The position numbers and the translations under genes are program-made. A stretch of DNA of 64,000 nucleotides, taken from assembly GCA_004000035.1 (NCBI GenBank), contig RJAE01000002.1, forward strand, positions 496,001-560,000. The letters are read 5' to 3'. Shown in pieces: positions 1 to 8,476 of this stretch (its first letter is position 1; each line of letters opens with the position of its first letter). The notes below the pieces were generated by a model. It was not told where the DNA came from. It was given only the letters and a program-made list of their open reading frames with translations, and searched no databases. This DNA comes from Arthrobacter sulfonylureivorans. GTDB lineage: Bacteria; Actinomycetota; Actinomycetes; Actinomycetales; Micrococcaceae.

Positions 1-1
1 G

Positions 2-976
2 GTCCATCAGTGTGCCCGCGATCTGCGTGCGCCCTTCAAGATGGCGATCACCGGCACGCCGATGGAAAACAACCTGATGGAGCTGTGGTCCATCTTCTCC
101 ATCGTGGCGCCCGGGCTGTTCCCGTCCGCCGTGCGGTTTGTTGACCAGTACCAGCGGCCGATCGAACGCAACCAGGACTCCGAACTGCTGCAGAAACTGC
201 GCCGTCGGATCAAGCCGCTGATGATGCGCCGCAGCAAGGAAGCGGTGGCCCGGGACTTGCCGGAGAAACAGGAGCAGGTCCTGGAGGTGGAACTGACGCC
301 CAAGCACCGGCGGATCTACGACACGCACCTGCAGCGCGAGCGGCAAAAGGTCCTGCGACTGGTCGAGGACATGGACAAGAACCGGTTCACCATCTTCCAG
401 TCGCTGACCCTGCTGCGGATGCTGAGCTTGGATCCCTCGCTGGTGGATCCAAAGTACGCCTCCGTGCCGTCCAGCAAGCTCGGCGTCCTGTTCGAGCAAC
501 TCGAAGACGTCATCGGCGAGGGGCACCGGGCGCTGATTTTCAGCCAGTTCACCAGCTACCTGAAGAAGGCCGCCCAGCAGTTGGACGCGGCCGGCATCGA
601 GTACTGCTACCTGGACGGTTCCACCCGCCGCCGCGCCGAGGTGATCGAGAAGTTCAAGAGCGGCAATGCGCCGGTGTTCCTGATCAGCCTCAAGGCCGGC
701 GGCTTCGGCCTCAACCTGACCGAGGCCGATTACTGCTTCCTGCTGGATCCCTGGTGGAATCCGGCGACCGAGGCCCAGGCCGTGGACCGCACGCACCGGA
801 TCGGCCAGACCAAGAACGTCATGGTTTACCGGATGGTGGCCCGCGGAACGATCGAAGAGAAGGTGATGGCCTTGAAGGAGCGGAAGGCCAAGCTGATCTC
901 GTCGGTGCTCGAAGACGATGCCATGTTCTCGTCCAAGCTCACCGCTACCGACATCCGCGGCCTGTTCGGCGACTAG
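2..976 (+). CDS. SNF2/RapA-type DEAD-box helicase, C-terminal part (5' end outside window)
   Basis: The first 324 visible residues are the C-terminal half of a SNF2-family ATPase. Motif III is near the start (TGTPMENNLMELWS). The helicase C lobe follows, with motif IV (RALIFSQFTSYL), motif V (LKAGGFGLNLTEADYC) and motif VI (QAVDRTHRIGQ), and it ends with the usual IEEKVMALKERKAKL tail. These proteins use ATP to translocate on double-stranded DNA and displace bound proteins. Bacterial versions are linked to RNA polymerase recycling or repair, but which applies here cannot be told. The frame is open to the left edge, so the real start lies upstream. The protein stops 10 residues after a FSSKLTATDIRGLF ending typical of actinobacterial SNF2 helicases. 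Confidence 0.93.
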   Translation, partial: VHQCARDLRAPFKMAITGTPMENNLMELWSIFSIVAPGLFPSAVRFVDQYQRPIERNQDSELLQKLRRRIKPLMMRRSKEAVARDLPEKQEQVLEVELTPKHRRIYDTHLQRERQKVLRLVEDMDKNRFTIFQSLTLLRMLSLDPSLVDPKYASVPSSKLGVLFEQLEDVIGEGHRALIFSQFTSYLKKAAQQLDAAGIEYCYLDGSTRRRAEVIEKFKSGNAPVFLISLKAGGFGLNLTEADYCFLLDPWWNPATEAQAVDRTHRIGQTKNVMVYRMVARGTIEEKVMALKERKAKLISSVLEDDAMFSSKLTATDIRGLFGD

Positions 977-1044
977 CCTGCGCCTGGGGAACGGCCTACG
1001 CCCGACATGCGGCCGGGTGCGCGGGCCCGGTGGCTGGCGGCGTG

Positions 1045-1185
1045 TTACTGCACGGTGACCTGCAGCAGGCGCCAGCCGTCCGGGACCTGCGCTTCGATGG
1101 CGGCCCGGGCGTCGGCATAGGACTCCCCTTCAGCCGACAATTCCTTGGTTTCGACCGGTTGGATGATTCCCACAACTTTGACCAC
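1045..1185 (-). CDS. small conserved-looking protein, 46 aa
   Basis: A short reading frame from GTG at 1185 to TAA at 1045. It begins VVKVVGIIQPVETKELSA and ends VPDGWRLLQVTVQ. The amino-acid composition is protein-like, with a basic-hydrophobic start, an acidic centre (AEGESYADARAAIEAQ) and a PDGW turn. This resembles small hypothetical proteins I know from Arthrobacter relatives, but I cannot name a function. A TAG stop lies two codons upstream of the GTG, so the N-terminus is tightly bounded. A GGGGAT about 12 nt upstream is a weak ribosome site. It is convergent with the helicase. Moderate confidence, based on coding character alone. Confidence 0.5.
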   Translation of the reverse strand: MVKVVGIIQPVETKELSAEGESYADARAAIEAQVPDGWRLLQVTVQ

Positions 1186-1350
1186 GGACTAATGGTATCC
1201 CCGACCCGGCCGAGTCCGCGGCATCCTTGACCATGGTTCCGGTCACGTCCGCCCGGGCGAACGGCCAGCGCCGACCGCCGCCGGGCTAAGGTGGTAGACG
1301 GGATCGTCCGTCTCCGCGGGCCATCCCGTCCACCGGACGAAGGGGGCAGG

Positions 1351-1908
1351 GTGCTGGCACTGGTACGCCACGGACAGACCGATTGGAATGCAGCGGGCCG
1401 GCTGCAGGGACACACCGATGTGCCGCTCAACAGCTTGGGCAGGCAGCAGGCGTACGACGCCGGCGCCTCGCTATCCGCGGGCGGCTGGGACGTTTTGGTG
1501 TCCTCACCTTTGGTGCGCGCCGTGGAAACCGCGCAGATCATCGGCAGCCAGGTGGGCCTGGAGCTGGCGGAAACGCTTCCGGAGCTCCTTGAGCGCGATT
1601 ACGCCGGGATCGAAGGCACCGTGCTGCGCGGCATGGACCGGCCGCACATTGACGAACTGATGCGGCAGGCGGAACCGGAGGTGGACGTGGCCGTCCGCGG
1701 TATCGCCGGGCTGCAGGCATTGCTCCGCACCTACCCGGAACAAAACATCATCGCGGTGGCACACGGGACGATCCTGCGGCTCACGCTGAATACGCTGCAC
1801 GGAACGCCGCGGGACTACATCCTCAATGGTGAAGCAGTGGAACTGGACCCTAACGTGGTGCTCGGCTACCGCCCGGATCCGGACCAGTTGGCTGCCACCC
1901 GCTCCTAA
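1351..1908 (+). CDS. histidine phosphatase family protein (phosphoglycerate-mutase-like)
   Basis: A 185-residue member of the histidine phosphatase superfamily, which forms a phosphohistidine intermediate. The RHG motif sits at residues 6-8 (LVRHGQTDWNAAGRLQGHTD), and the second catalytic His is in AVAHGTILRL near residue 140. The conserved SPLVRAVETAQ arginine helix lies between them. The substrate cannot be told; broad-specificity sugar-phosphate phosphatase is the usual annotation. GTG 1351 is chosen over the in-frame GTG 1291 for two reasons. A GGGGGCAGG ribosome site lies just before it, and a TAAGGT -10 hexamer at 1287-1292 overlaps the upstream GTG. The stop TAA runs directly into an ACGACGGCGG repeat core. 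Confidence 0.88.
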   Translation: MLALVRHGQTDWNAAGRLQGHTDVPLNSLGRQQAYDAGASLSAGGWDVLVSSPLVRAVETAQIIGSQVGLELAETLPELLERDYAGIEGTVLRGMDRPHIDELMRQAEPEVDVAVRGIAGLQALLRTYPEQNIIAVAHGTILRLTLNTLHGTPRDYILNGEAVELDPNVVLGYRPDPDQLAATRS

Positions 1909-1917
1909 CGACGGCGG
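1908..1917 (+). repeat. ACGACGGCGG core, copy 1
   Basis: The first of eight exact intergenic copies of this decamer in the window. The last base of the phosphatase TAA stop is its first base. No clear hairpin forms at this copy. Confidence 0.6.
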
Positions 1918-1953
1918 GGCGTGCGGTTCCCGGACGGTCCGGCCGACCTCGCG

Positions 1954-3192
1954 CTACTCGCCCTCCAAACGCTGATGCAGGGTTGCCACGGCGTGCTCGG
2001 ACAGTTCTTCGCGCGGGGCGCACCAGTCCACCCAGCGGTGCAGGAACGCGGTGAGTTCGGCGGGGTCAACCGGCTCCATGCCGCCTTCTGCCATCAGCGT
2101 CTCGCTGATCAAATCCAACTTGACCGGGCTCACCCGGGTGAGCCGTCCGCCGTCGTAATCCCAGCTGTAGCCAAGGATCAGGTTCACCATGCCGCGTTCC
2201 GAGGCCGATTCGCGTCCGGTCTCCCGCAGATAGCGGGCGGCCAGCTCGTCGATTTCCTCCTGCCGGAGCGCCTCGATTTCCTCATCCAGGCTGCCGGCCG
2301 CCGTTTCCGTGTCACCGCCCCGCCGCGCCCCGCCGGGCGTGGCACCGGCCTCGGCGTCATCAAGCTCTGCGTAGTCCTCGTCGGAGAGCCAGTCTTCACT
2401 CTCCTCCTCCGTCTCGTCCGCCAACTCGATGATGGTGCGCAGCCAGGCCTGGGCCACCCAGCGGCGGGCGCCGAAATCTTCATCCACCATGTGTTCGGGC
2501 AAATCCAGCGAGGCGTCCAGCCCTTCCCACGCGTCCAGCGCGGCGCCGGTCAGGTCGGCGTCGGCGTCGAGCACCAGCCCTTCTTCCTGGGCGTCTTGAT
2601 TCAGGTCCCTGAGCGCCGCGGCCGGGTCGTCCACCAGCCCGGTTTCCATCACCGTCCCGCCGAAAATGTTGCCGTCCAGCAGCACCAGCAGGCCTACTTT
2701 GTCATTGCCGGCCGTAAACTCGAAGAGCATGTTGGCTTCGTCGCCGAAAGCGTCCGCATAGCGGTGCAGGGCCGTCACCGTGACCGGGTGCTTGGCCCAC
2801 TCCGGCTCGGTGAAGCCGTCGGCCACCATCCGGTCCGCGAGCGTTTCGGCGTCGCGCCGCATGTCCGGACGGCCGATCAGGAACGCCAGCGCGCGCAGCA
2901 TCGGCACCGCGCCTGGGCCGTTGCGGTCCTCGGCCAGGTCCAAGAACGCATAGAACAGTTCGTTGCGGCGCTGCCGGCCGGTGTCGTCCTGTGTATCCCA
3001 CAGATCCAGCAGGTAGCCGCCCAGCGAATGGGCTTCGATCGGGCTGGCCGTCTCCAAGGTGTCGGCAAACGGACGTTCCAGCTCGACGTACAGCTCCAGC
3101 AGCGGGTCGCTGACCGGCCCGGCCTGCCTGCCGGAGCCGGGCTGCCGGTTCTTCATCCTTTTCGGCTTGCGCTTGCGACTCACAGGACTCAT
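1954..3192 (-). CDS. conserved hypothetical protein, acidic C-terminus
   Basis: A 412-residue soluble protein of unknown function. ATG 3192 gives a very basic N-terminus (SRKRKPKRMKNR), followed by an alpha-helical body with many Leu, Asp and Trp residues. A strongly acidic stretch of Asp/Glu repeats lies around residues 270-300 (DETEEESEDWLSDEDYAE). An alternative start 29 codons upstream would add residues with no family character. There are no membrane segments or motifs I recognise. It lies 56 bp downstream of the FMN reductase on the same strand and may be cotranscribed. Long open frames on the opposite strand here are GC-bias shadows. Confidence 0.75.
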   Translation of the reverse strand: MSPVSRKRKPKRMKNRQPGSGRQAGPVSDPLLELYVELERPFADTLETASPIEAHSLGGYLLDLWDTQDDTGRQRRNELFYAFLDLAEDRNGPGAVPMLRALAFLIGRPDMRRDAETLADRMVADGFTEPEWAKHPVTVTALHRYADAFGDEANMLFEFTAGNDKVGLLVLLDGNIFGGTVMETGLVDDPAAALRDLNQDAQEEGLVLDADADLTGAALDAWEGLDASLDLPEHMVDEDFGARRWVAQAWLRTIIELADETEEESEDWLSDEDYAELDDAEAGATPGGARRGGDTETAAGSLDEEIEALRQEEIDELAARYLRETGRESASERGMVNLILGYSWDYDGGRLTRVSPVKLDLISETLMAEGGMEPVDPAELTAFLHRWVDWCAPREELSEHAVATLHQRLEGE

Positions 3193-3248
3193 GCAACGAG
3201 TCTGCCATGGCCTCGCCGCGAAGGTAACCGTCGGGGTGGGCCCGGCGG

Positions 3249-3737
3249 TCAGAGCAGGGACTGGATCACCAGCCGCCATTTCTCCAGCCAGGCGGCGCTG
3301 CTTTCCGGGTCCTGCCAGGACTCCTGGTTCAGGTACAGGCCCTGGACCGGGACAGTGGCGCCCAGTTCCACCAGCACAGGTTTGAGCAGCAGCTCCGGCG
3401 CCAGCGCGTGGGCCGGTCCGGCGCCGAGCATCAGCGGCACCGCCACCACACCGGCCAGCCCGTCACCGGTGGCGAACTGGTCGAGGAACAGCTTCAGCAC
3501 GCCGGAGTAGGTGGCCTTGAAGGTGGGCGACGCCACGATCACCAGTTCGCTGCCCTGCACGGTCTTGACGGCAGCGGCCACGCCCTCATCACCCCACCCC
3601 AGCAGGCCCGGGCCCAACGTCACCACATCCACCAGATGGTCCGCGGGCGCACCGATAATCTGTTCGGCTAACTGTCCGGCGGCGGCCAGCGTCCGGGAGC
3701 CGGGTTTGGGGTTTCCTGCCACAACTGTCACGGTCAT
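3249..3737 (-). CDS. NADPH-dependent FMN reductase family protein
   Basis: A 162-residue flavodoxin-fold reductase. The N-terminus VVAGNPKPGSRT is the phosphate-binding loop that holds FMN. VIVASPTFKATYSGVLKLFLDQF (about residues 78-100) is the family hallmark that covers the isoalloxazine ring. Members use NAD(P)H to reduce FMN, azo compounds or quinones, and some, such as SsuE and MsuE, supply reduced flavin to monooxygenases. No partner monooxygenase adjoins it, so the physiological acceptor is open. The ATG at 3737 fits the family N-terminus. Confidence 0.85.
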   Translation of the reverse strand: MTVTVVAGNPKPGSRTLAAAGQLAEQIIGAPADHLVDVVTLGPGLLGWGDEGVAAAVKTVQGSELVIVASPTFKATYSGVLKLFLDQFATGDGLAGVVAVPLMLGAGPAHALAPELLLKPVLVELGATVPVQGLYLNQESWQDPESSAAWLEKWRLVIQSLL

Positions 3738-3861
3738 GTTCCGGACGCTACCGCGCCGGAAGGCCGGATCGCCAGCACCGGCCCAGTCATTGCGGCCCGT
3801 GGCGCGGTGTTACCCCATGTTGCCCATAGGAAACGTCTGCCCCGGATGTCACACTGGCCGC

Positions 3862-4623
3862 ATGCCGTTTTACCAGGACGCCGCCGCCACCGAACCCCTG
3901 GCGGCCATCCATCTGGTCCAGCGCACCAAGAGATGCTTCCAGTTGGCGCAGCCGATCTACTACCAGGCGGATCCGGCTTCCGCCGTCGTCCGGATTGCAG
4001 CACACGATCTCTCCGCCGGGCTCAAGAACAACTCCACCGACCTGGCTTCGGTGCCCACCTGGATGTGGGGGCTCATTGCCAGCTACGGACGGCAGACGGC
4101 CCCGGCCCTGCTGCATGACCTGCGCATGGCAACGTGCGCCGAGCTGCCGCCCGAGGAGGCGCTGCGGCGGCGCCGCATCTATGACGAGGAGTTCCGCCGC
4201 GCTCTGCTGGATACCGGAGTCGCCGCGTTGCGTGCCCGGCTGATGTGGGCCGGCGTGTCGGTCCAGGCCTACCTTGAACATTCGAGGGGTCGCGGCCTGC
4301 TGTTGGCGGCGTCCGTCGGGGTGGCGGCGCTCGCGCTCATTGCCGCCATCTGGCTGGCTGCAACCGGCGCCGGCCAGTTGCCCCTGGCGGGAGCAGTGCT
4401 GCTGACCGCCGTGCTGTGCCTGGCCTGGACCCGGGACTGGCCAGTGGTCGCCGCCCTGGTTCCGGCCTTCGCCCTGTTCTCCCCAGTGCTCGCGGCAGCG
4501 GCCGCCGGGTCACTGCTGCTGTGGCTCTGCGAGACCGGCTGGTGGGCCGTTACCAAACCCTTCACCAAACACCCCAGCCCACCACCCGTCGTCGGCCCCT
4601 TAACGGAGACACCTCAGCCATGA
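3862..4623 (+). CDS. DUF1353 protein with C-terminal membrane segments
   Basis: A 253-residue protein. Residues 1-135 match the DUF1353 domain (KNNSTDLASVPTWMWGLI, then ALLHDLRM), a family of unknown biochemistry also found in phage. Residues about 150-240 contain three or four hydrophobic helices, so this copy is membrane-anchored, unlike the simplest members. ATG 3862 has no Shine-Dalgarno. A CACACT hexamer ends 6 nt before it, which suggests a leaderless transcript. The stop overlaps a possible ATG at 4620 (ATGA), but the frame behind it codes only 26 residues without character, so it is not called. Confidence 0.75.
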   Translation: MPFYQDAAATEPLAAIHLVQRTKRCFQLAQPIYYQADPASAVVRIAAHDLSAGLKNNSTDLASVPTWMWGLIASYGRQTAPALLHDLRMATCAELPPEEALRRRRIYDEEFRRALLDTGVAALRARLMWAGVSVQAYLEHSRGRGLLLAASVGVAALALIAAIWLAATGAGQLPLAGAVLLTAVLCLAWTRDWPVVAALVPAFALFSPVLAAAAAGSLLLWLCETGWWAVTKPFTKHPSPPPVVGPLTETPQP

Positions 4624-4691
4624 CCCATCTCACATTTCCGGCCCGGCAATGCCGGAATCGGCCCTCCGGAACGCACCCCCGAAAAGGCCAA

Positions 4692-4736
4692 TTGGTTTGA
4701 TTGGCACAACCAAACGGAATCGACTATGATTGAGAC
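4692..4736 (+). promoter_or_regulatory. promoter and probable operator of the MarR gene
   Basis: A -35 hexamer TTGGCA (4701-4706) and a -10 hexamer TATGAT (4725-4730) are 18 bp apart. The -10 ends 6 nt before the ATG at 4737, so transcription should start at the start codon. An inverted repeat TTGGTT / AACCAA (4692-4697, 4708-4713, 10 bp spacer) brackets the -35 and is a plausible autoregulatory MarR site. Confidence 0.65.
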
Positions 4737-5258
4737 ATGCCCCCCAGCCCCCGCAAGCAGCCCGATCCGGGCGTCATGATCCGTGACGCCGTGGCTCAGG
4801 TGGTGCGCTGGACCTCCCATGCCGACACGCGGAAACAGCTGTTCGATCCGCGCGAAGCCGGGCTAACGCCTACCGATGTCGCCCTGCTGGAGTACATCGA
4901 TGACAAGGGCCCGGTCCGCGTTTCGGAGCTGGCCACGCAGCAAGGGGTGGACAAGTCCACCATGACCCCGCAGGTCCGCCGCCTTGAGGACAAAGGGCTG
5001 GTGGACAAGCAGGCGGATCCGGACGACGGCCGGGCCACCCTGCTGACTGCCTCCACTGCCGGCCGCCGGATGCACCGGAACATCGGCAAGGCCGGTGCCG
5101 CCGTTGTCGATGAGATCCTCGCGGATTGGACCGACGACGACCGCGAAGCTTTTGCCCAACTCTTTACCCGTTTCGCCGAGCAGCTCATGCGCGGCGAGCC
5201 CTCACAACGAACCGACTCGGAAAGGAACACGACAGGCGATGTCATCAAAGGCTCTTGA
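4737..5258 (+). CDS. MarR family winged-helix transcriptional regulator
   Basis: A 173-residue regulator. The winged helix spans about residues 45-110, with recognition helix VSELATQQGVDKSTMTPQVRRLEDKGLV and wing DPDDGRATLL. Flanking helices form the dimer interface. MarR proteins usually repress their own operon and release DNA on binding an aromatic ligand. The gene appears leaderless and carries an inverted repeat over its -35. It overlaps the next gene by 20 bp, so the membrane protein is the most likely co-regulated target. The ligand is unknown. Confidence 0.9.
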   Translation: MPPSPRKQPDPGVMIRDAVAQVVRWTSHADTRKQLFDPREAGLTPTDVALLEYIDDKGPVRVSELATQQGVDKSTMTPQVRRLEDKGLVDKQADPDDGRATLLTASTAGRRMHRNIGKAGAAVVDEILADWTDDDREAFAQLFTRFAEQLMRGEPSQRTDSERNTTGDVIKGS

Positions 5259-5934
5259 GCAAGGTGGCAAACACGATCTGCTTTCGCTTTCTTCACGGCT
5301 GTCCGCCACCCGGCAGATACTGGCCAGGAAAGTACGTACCGCCGGTCTGCTGTTCCCCCTGCTGACTCTGGCCGCCACCGCGGCGTTCTGGTCCATCGTC
5401 TGGCTGCTGGACACCACGCCGGTCCATGCCCTCTCCCCGGTCAACGCGCTGCTGCGGATCTACGGCACCGGCATCGCGGTGATAGCCACCATGGTCATTG
5501 TTGGCGCGTCCCTCTGGCTGATTGCCAAGCGGCTGGGCTACGCGGACAGGTTCACCGGTGCCCTTTTCGAGCATTCCGATGACATTGGCCCCGTTCCGTC
5601 CACCGCCGGTAGCCTGGTCCAGGCTGCCGCTGCCCCGGCGCCGGTAGCCGACTTCATTTTTGCGGCCTTGCCCGCAGCTCCGACCCGGCTCCAGCTGGAG
5701 GCGGCACCGAACGACGACGGCGCGCGGCCCGCTTTCGCCGTCGCCGCACCAGCCCCGCTGGCTACGTCTTCTCCCGCTACCGTTGCGGAACCGGGAGCCC
5801 CGGCCAGTACGGCGATCGTGGAGGAACCTTTCCTAGCCGAGGCTTCCGTAGCGGAAGTCAGCGTAGAGGATGCTCCGGCCCGGCCGCTCACCAAGGCCAA
5901 TCCCCTCCAGAAGGCCAAGGGCCGCAAGAAGTAA
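5239..5934 (+). CDS. membrane protein with Ala/Pro-rich tail, coupled to MarR
   Basis: A 231-residue protein of unknown function. ATG 5239 lies inside the end of the MarR gene and has a GGAAAGGAAC ribosome site. Two strong transmembrane helices are visible, at about residues 37-60 (LLFPLLTLAATAAFWSIVWL) and 74-98. They are followed by an Ala/Pro/Val-rich, low-complexity tail of about 120 residues ending in a basic KANPLQKAKGRKK. The tail resembles a flexible linker more than a folded domain. Cotranscription with the regulator suggests a stress- or ligand-linked envelope role, but this is inference only. Confidence 0.75.
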   Translation: MSSKALEQGGKHDLLSLSSRLSATRQILARKVRTAGLLFPLLTLAATAAFWSIVWLLDTTPVHALSPVNALLRIYGTGIAVIATMVIVGASLWLIAKRLGYADRFTGALFEHSDDIGPVPSTAGSLVQAAAAPAPVADFIFAALPAAPTRLQLEAAPNDDGARPAFAVAAPAPLATSSPATVAEPGAPASTAIVEEPFLAEASVAEVSVEDAPARPLTKANPLQKAKGRKK

Positions 5935-5951
5935 CAGCCCCCACTAGACCA

Positions 5952-5990
5952 ATGACCGGCGCCAGCGAACGGGCGCCGGTCATTTTCTTG
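5952..5990 (+). terminator. Rho-independent terminator
   Basis: A perfect 12-bp stem (ATGACCGGCGCC with GGCGCCGGTCAT, 5952-5963 and 5972-5983), an 8-nt loop, then TTTTCTTG. It closes the marR/membrane-protein operon. Confidence 0.85.
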
Positions 5991-6045
5991 CCCGGCCCCG
6001 CCGGCTGAGCCCTCCGCCGGGGTGCCGGGCCTTCTTCGCGCGGGG

Positions 6046-6951
6046 TCAGGCGCCGGACGGATCCAGCAGGGCGGCCGCCGTGGCCTGGTGATCGGGATGG
6101 CCCGTTTGCAGGGCATACATTGCGTAGACCACCGGGCCGGCGGCTACCAATTCCACGCAGTGCTCTTCGAGCCGGGGCGGGATGCGTCCGCCCGCGTCCC
6201 GAAACGCCCTGATCGTTTGGTCGAACGCCTCGGCCGTGGACATCATGTGGTGGAGGCTGAAGTCCGCAGACGGATCGCCCACCCTCGCCGTCGTCCAATC
6301 CAGCACCGACCGGATTTCATTCTCGTCGTCCAGCAGCAAATGGGCGGGGTAGAGCTCTCCGTGGGTAAACGCCGTGAAGGCGGGCCAGTAGCTGTTGTCG
6401 GCGAGCCAGGCCTTCCAGCGGTCCATGAGCTCGTCGGCAATCCGGAACTCTTCGCTGACCGTGGCCACGTTCGTGTGCCATTCTTCGCGCACTTCGGCGG
6501 GGGTCAATACGGGCACTCCCTTGGCTCGCGCTTCAGCCGCACTGATCCGCTGCAACTGGGCGATCAGCCGCCCCAGCGAGGCGCAGTACGCGGGAGACTC
6601 GCGGTCGAAATGCCAGAGCGGTTCGCCGTCTTCCACGGTGAGGCCCAGCTCGCCGGGCAGTTCGGGATAGGCAATCAACGAGCGGTTCCGGATCCGCCAG
6701 TCGGGTACTGCGGCCGAGATCTTGTTCTTGACCAGGTCCAGGATCTTGGCTTCATCCGAGATCTTGGCCGATACGTCGGGCCGCCGCGGAATCCGCAGCA
6801 CCCACTTCTTGCCGTCCTTGGCCGTGGCGAAGGCGACCAGGTAGTCCAGCCCGGCTTCATTGAACCGCACGGACTTCGGCTGGATCGTCATCCCGTTCTG
6901 GGAAGCAAGATCGGCCACGTAGTCCGGCGTGAATTCGTCCGCAGTGATCAT
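6046..6951 (-). CDS. mph: macrolide 2'-phosphotransferase family protein
   Basis: A 301-residue aminoglycoside/macrolide phosphotransferase-fold kinase. The Brenner motif HGELYPAHLLLDDENE carries the catalytic loop, and VLDWTTARVGDPSADF supplies the metal-binding Asp. This pair, with the CASLGRLIAQLQRI helix, is the Mph pattern. Mph enzymes use a nucleoside triphosphate to phosphorylate the 2'-OH of the macrolide desosamine and inactivate the drug. ATG 6951 is chosen because of an AAGGAAGG site 6 nt upstream; a longer frame adds 15 unrelated residues. Chromosomal Mph-like genes occur in soil actinobacteria, so resistance may be modest or the natural substrate may differ. No regulator or transfer signal adjoins it. 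Confidence 0.8.
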   Translation of the reverse strand: MITADEFTPDYVADLASQNGMTIQPKSVRFNEAGLDYLVAFATAKDGKKWVLRIPRRPDVSAKISDEAKILDLVKNKISAAVPDWRIRNRSLIAYPELPGELGLTVEDGEPLWHFDRESPAYCASLGRLIAQLQRISAAEARAKGVPVLTPAEVREEWHTNVATVSEEFRIADELMDRWKAWLADNSYWPAFTAFTHGELYPAHLLLDDENEIRSVLDWTTARVGDPSADFSLHHMMSTAEAFDQTIRAFRDAGGRIPPRLEEHCVELVAAGPVVYAMYALQTGHPDHQATAAALLDPSGA

Positions 6952-7025
6952 GGGCACCTTCCTTGAGCCTTGGTGCCACTGTAGCCAAGAGCCCACGCCG
7001 GAGCCATGGCCAGGGCCGGTTAGCC

Positions 7026-8420
7026 CTATCCCTTCCCAGCGGCGACGCCGGCCAGCTCACCCTGGCCCGACGCAGCGCTAAGGATGCGGGCCGCCGTCGC
7101 GTGCCCCATCCGAACGGCGCCGTCCACATGCTGGTAGCCGGCACCGGCCAGGTCGGAGCTGGACCAATAGATCGTCCCCACCGGCGTCAACTGGTCCTTG
7201 CCGTAACGCGAGAGCCCGCCCAGATCGTAGCTGGCGGCATAGGCGCCGCGGGTCCACTCTTCAGATCCCCAGTCGGACTCGTAGTACACCACCGGATCCA
7301 GTGCCGCCGGGCCGAGGTAGTCGGCGATGGCGGAGAGGATCGCGGCCTTGCGCTCCTGGGGGCTGAGCTCAAACATGGCGTCCGCTTTTTCATCGCTGAC
7401 GAAGCCGACCAGGGTGCCGCGGGAATCCCCGTGGTTGGTGTTGTCGTAGACCTCCTGCACTACCGAGCCCGCACCGAAGCAGGTGCCGGAGAGGCCGTCG
7501 GCGCGCCAGAACGGGGTCTCATAGACAGCGTGGACCTTGATCACCAGGCCCAGCGACTGGTGCTGGTGCATCTGGTGCTGCCGGCGCGGCAACGGCGGCT
7601 CGAAGGATACCCGGGAGTATAGGTTCGGCGGCACCGCCATCACGGCGTACCGCGCCTCCACGGTGACGTCCTCCGCAAGGGCGGTCACGCCGTCGCCATT
7701 CCAGCGCAGCGTGCGCACCGGGGCGCCCAGCCACACATCCTCGCCCAGCTCGGCGGCCATCCGGACGGAGACTTCCTGCATGCCGCCCACCACGCACTTG
7801 TCCAGAATGAAGTCGTCGTCCACCAGGTTGCTGAACGAGCCCGCCGACGCCGCCATCAGCACCGCTTGCAGCACGGAGAACGAATGGGCGGGCTTGGTCA
7901 GCATGCCGCCGGCCACGAACAGGCCAATGTTGTTGCAGGCTTCCTCATCGGCAGACTGCTGGCGCAGCCAGTGGTGGAAGGAGATGGTGTCCAGCTCGCG
8001 CGCCCGGGGATGCGCCCATGGCTCCTCCGCCCCGACCTCGGCCGCCAGTGCGTCCAGCAGGCCGATCAGCCGGTTCATTTCCGTTTCGGTGGCGGAGCTG
8101 ACCGGGAACATGGCGCCGGTGTAGCGCTTTGTCTCGCCGGCGGGATCCAGGTAGATGCTCTGGCCCTCGCGGTAGCGGCTGTAGGTCTCCAGGCCCAGCT
8201 CCCCGAGCAGTTCCAGCAGGGCCGACTGGTCCGGCGACACCCATTGGCCGCCGATTTCGAGCATGGCGCCGTCCACCACATCGGTCCAGGTGCGGCCGCC
8301 CACGCGGTCCCGTGCCTCCAGCACCGCTACGGACAAGCCTGCCCGCTTCAGATCCCGTGCCGCGGTCAGTCCGGAAGGTCCGGCGCCGATCACCACTACG
8401 TCCCGCTTCAACTTGCTCAC
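7026..8420 (-). CDS. puo: putrescine oxidase (flavin monoamine oxidase)
   Basis: A 464-residue FAD amine oxidase. The dinucleotide-binding motif VVVIGAGPSGLTAARDL is at residues 8-24, followed by LEARDRVGGRTW, and the C-terminal FAD contact is SSSDLAGAGYQHVDGAVR. The sequence follows the Kocuria/Rhodococcus putrescine oxidases closely along its length (EIGGQWVSPDQ, NIGLFVAGGMLTKPAHSFS, RRQHQMHQHQSLGLVIKVH). It should oxidise putrescine to 4-aminobutanal with release of ammonia and H2O2, feeding the GABA route. It is divergent from a TetR gene, with a perfect palindrome between them. A succinate-semialdehyde dehydrogenase lies far away at 61332-62708. Confidence 0.87.
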   Translation of the reverse strand: MSKLKRDVVVIGAGPSGLTAARDLKRAGLSVAVLEARDRVGGRTWTDVVDGAMLEIGGQWVSPDQSALLELLGELGLETYSRYREGQSIYLDPAGETKRYTGAMFPVSSATETEMNRLIGLLDALAAEVGAEEPWAHPRARELDTISFHHWLRQQSADEEACNNIGLFVAGGMLTKPAHSFSVLQAVLMAASAGSFSNLVDDDFILDKCVVGGMQEVSVRMAAELGEDVWLGAPVRTLRWNGDGVTALAEDVTVEARYAVMAVPPNLYSRVSFEPPLPRRQHQMHQHQSLGLVIKVHAVYETPFWRADGLSGTCFGAGSVVQEVYDNTNHGDSRGTLVGFVSDEKADAMFELSPQERKAAILSAIADYLGPAALDPVVYYESDWGSEEWTRGAYAASYDLGGLSRYGKDQLTPVGTIYWSSSDLAGAGYQHVDGAVRMGHATAARILSAASGQGELAGVAAGKG

Positions 8421-8476
8421 TGTCGTTCAACTCCCGTTCGGACTGCTATGGAACTGCCGGCTTGGTTCCGGCCTCC

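Noticed and set aside
1921-3510. 529-codon open frame on the plus strand
   Set aside because: Lies opposite the 412-residue gene at 1954-3192 and extends over the FMN reductase; His/Gln/Arg-rich composition typical of antisense frames in high-GC DNA.
4620-4700. 26-codon gene overlapping the DUF1353 stop
   Set aside because: ATGA overlap is attractive, but the peptide has no character and runs into the marR promoter.
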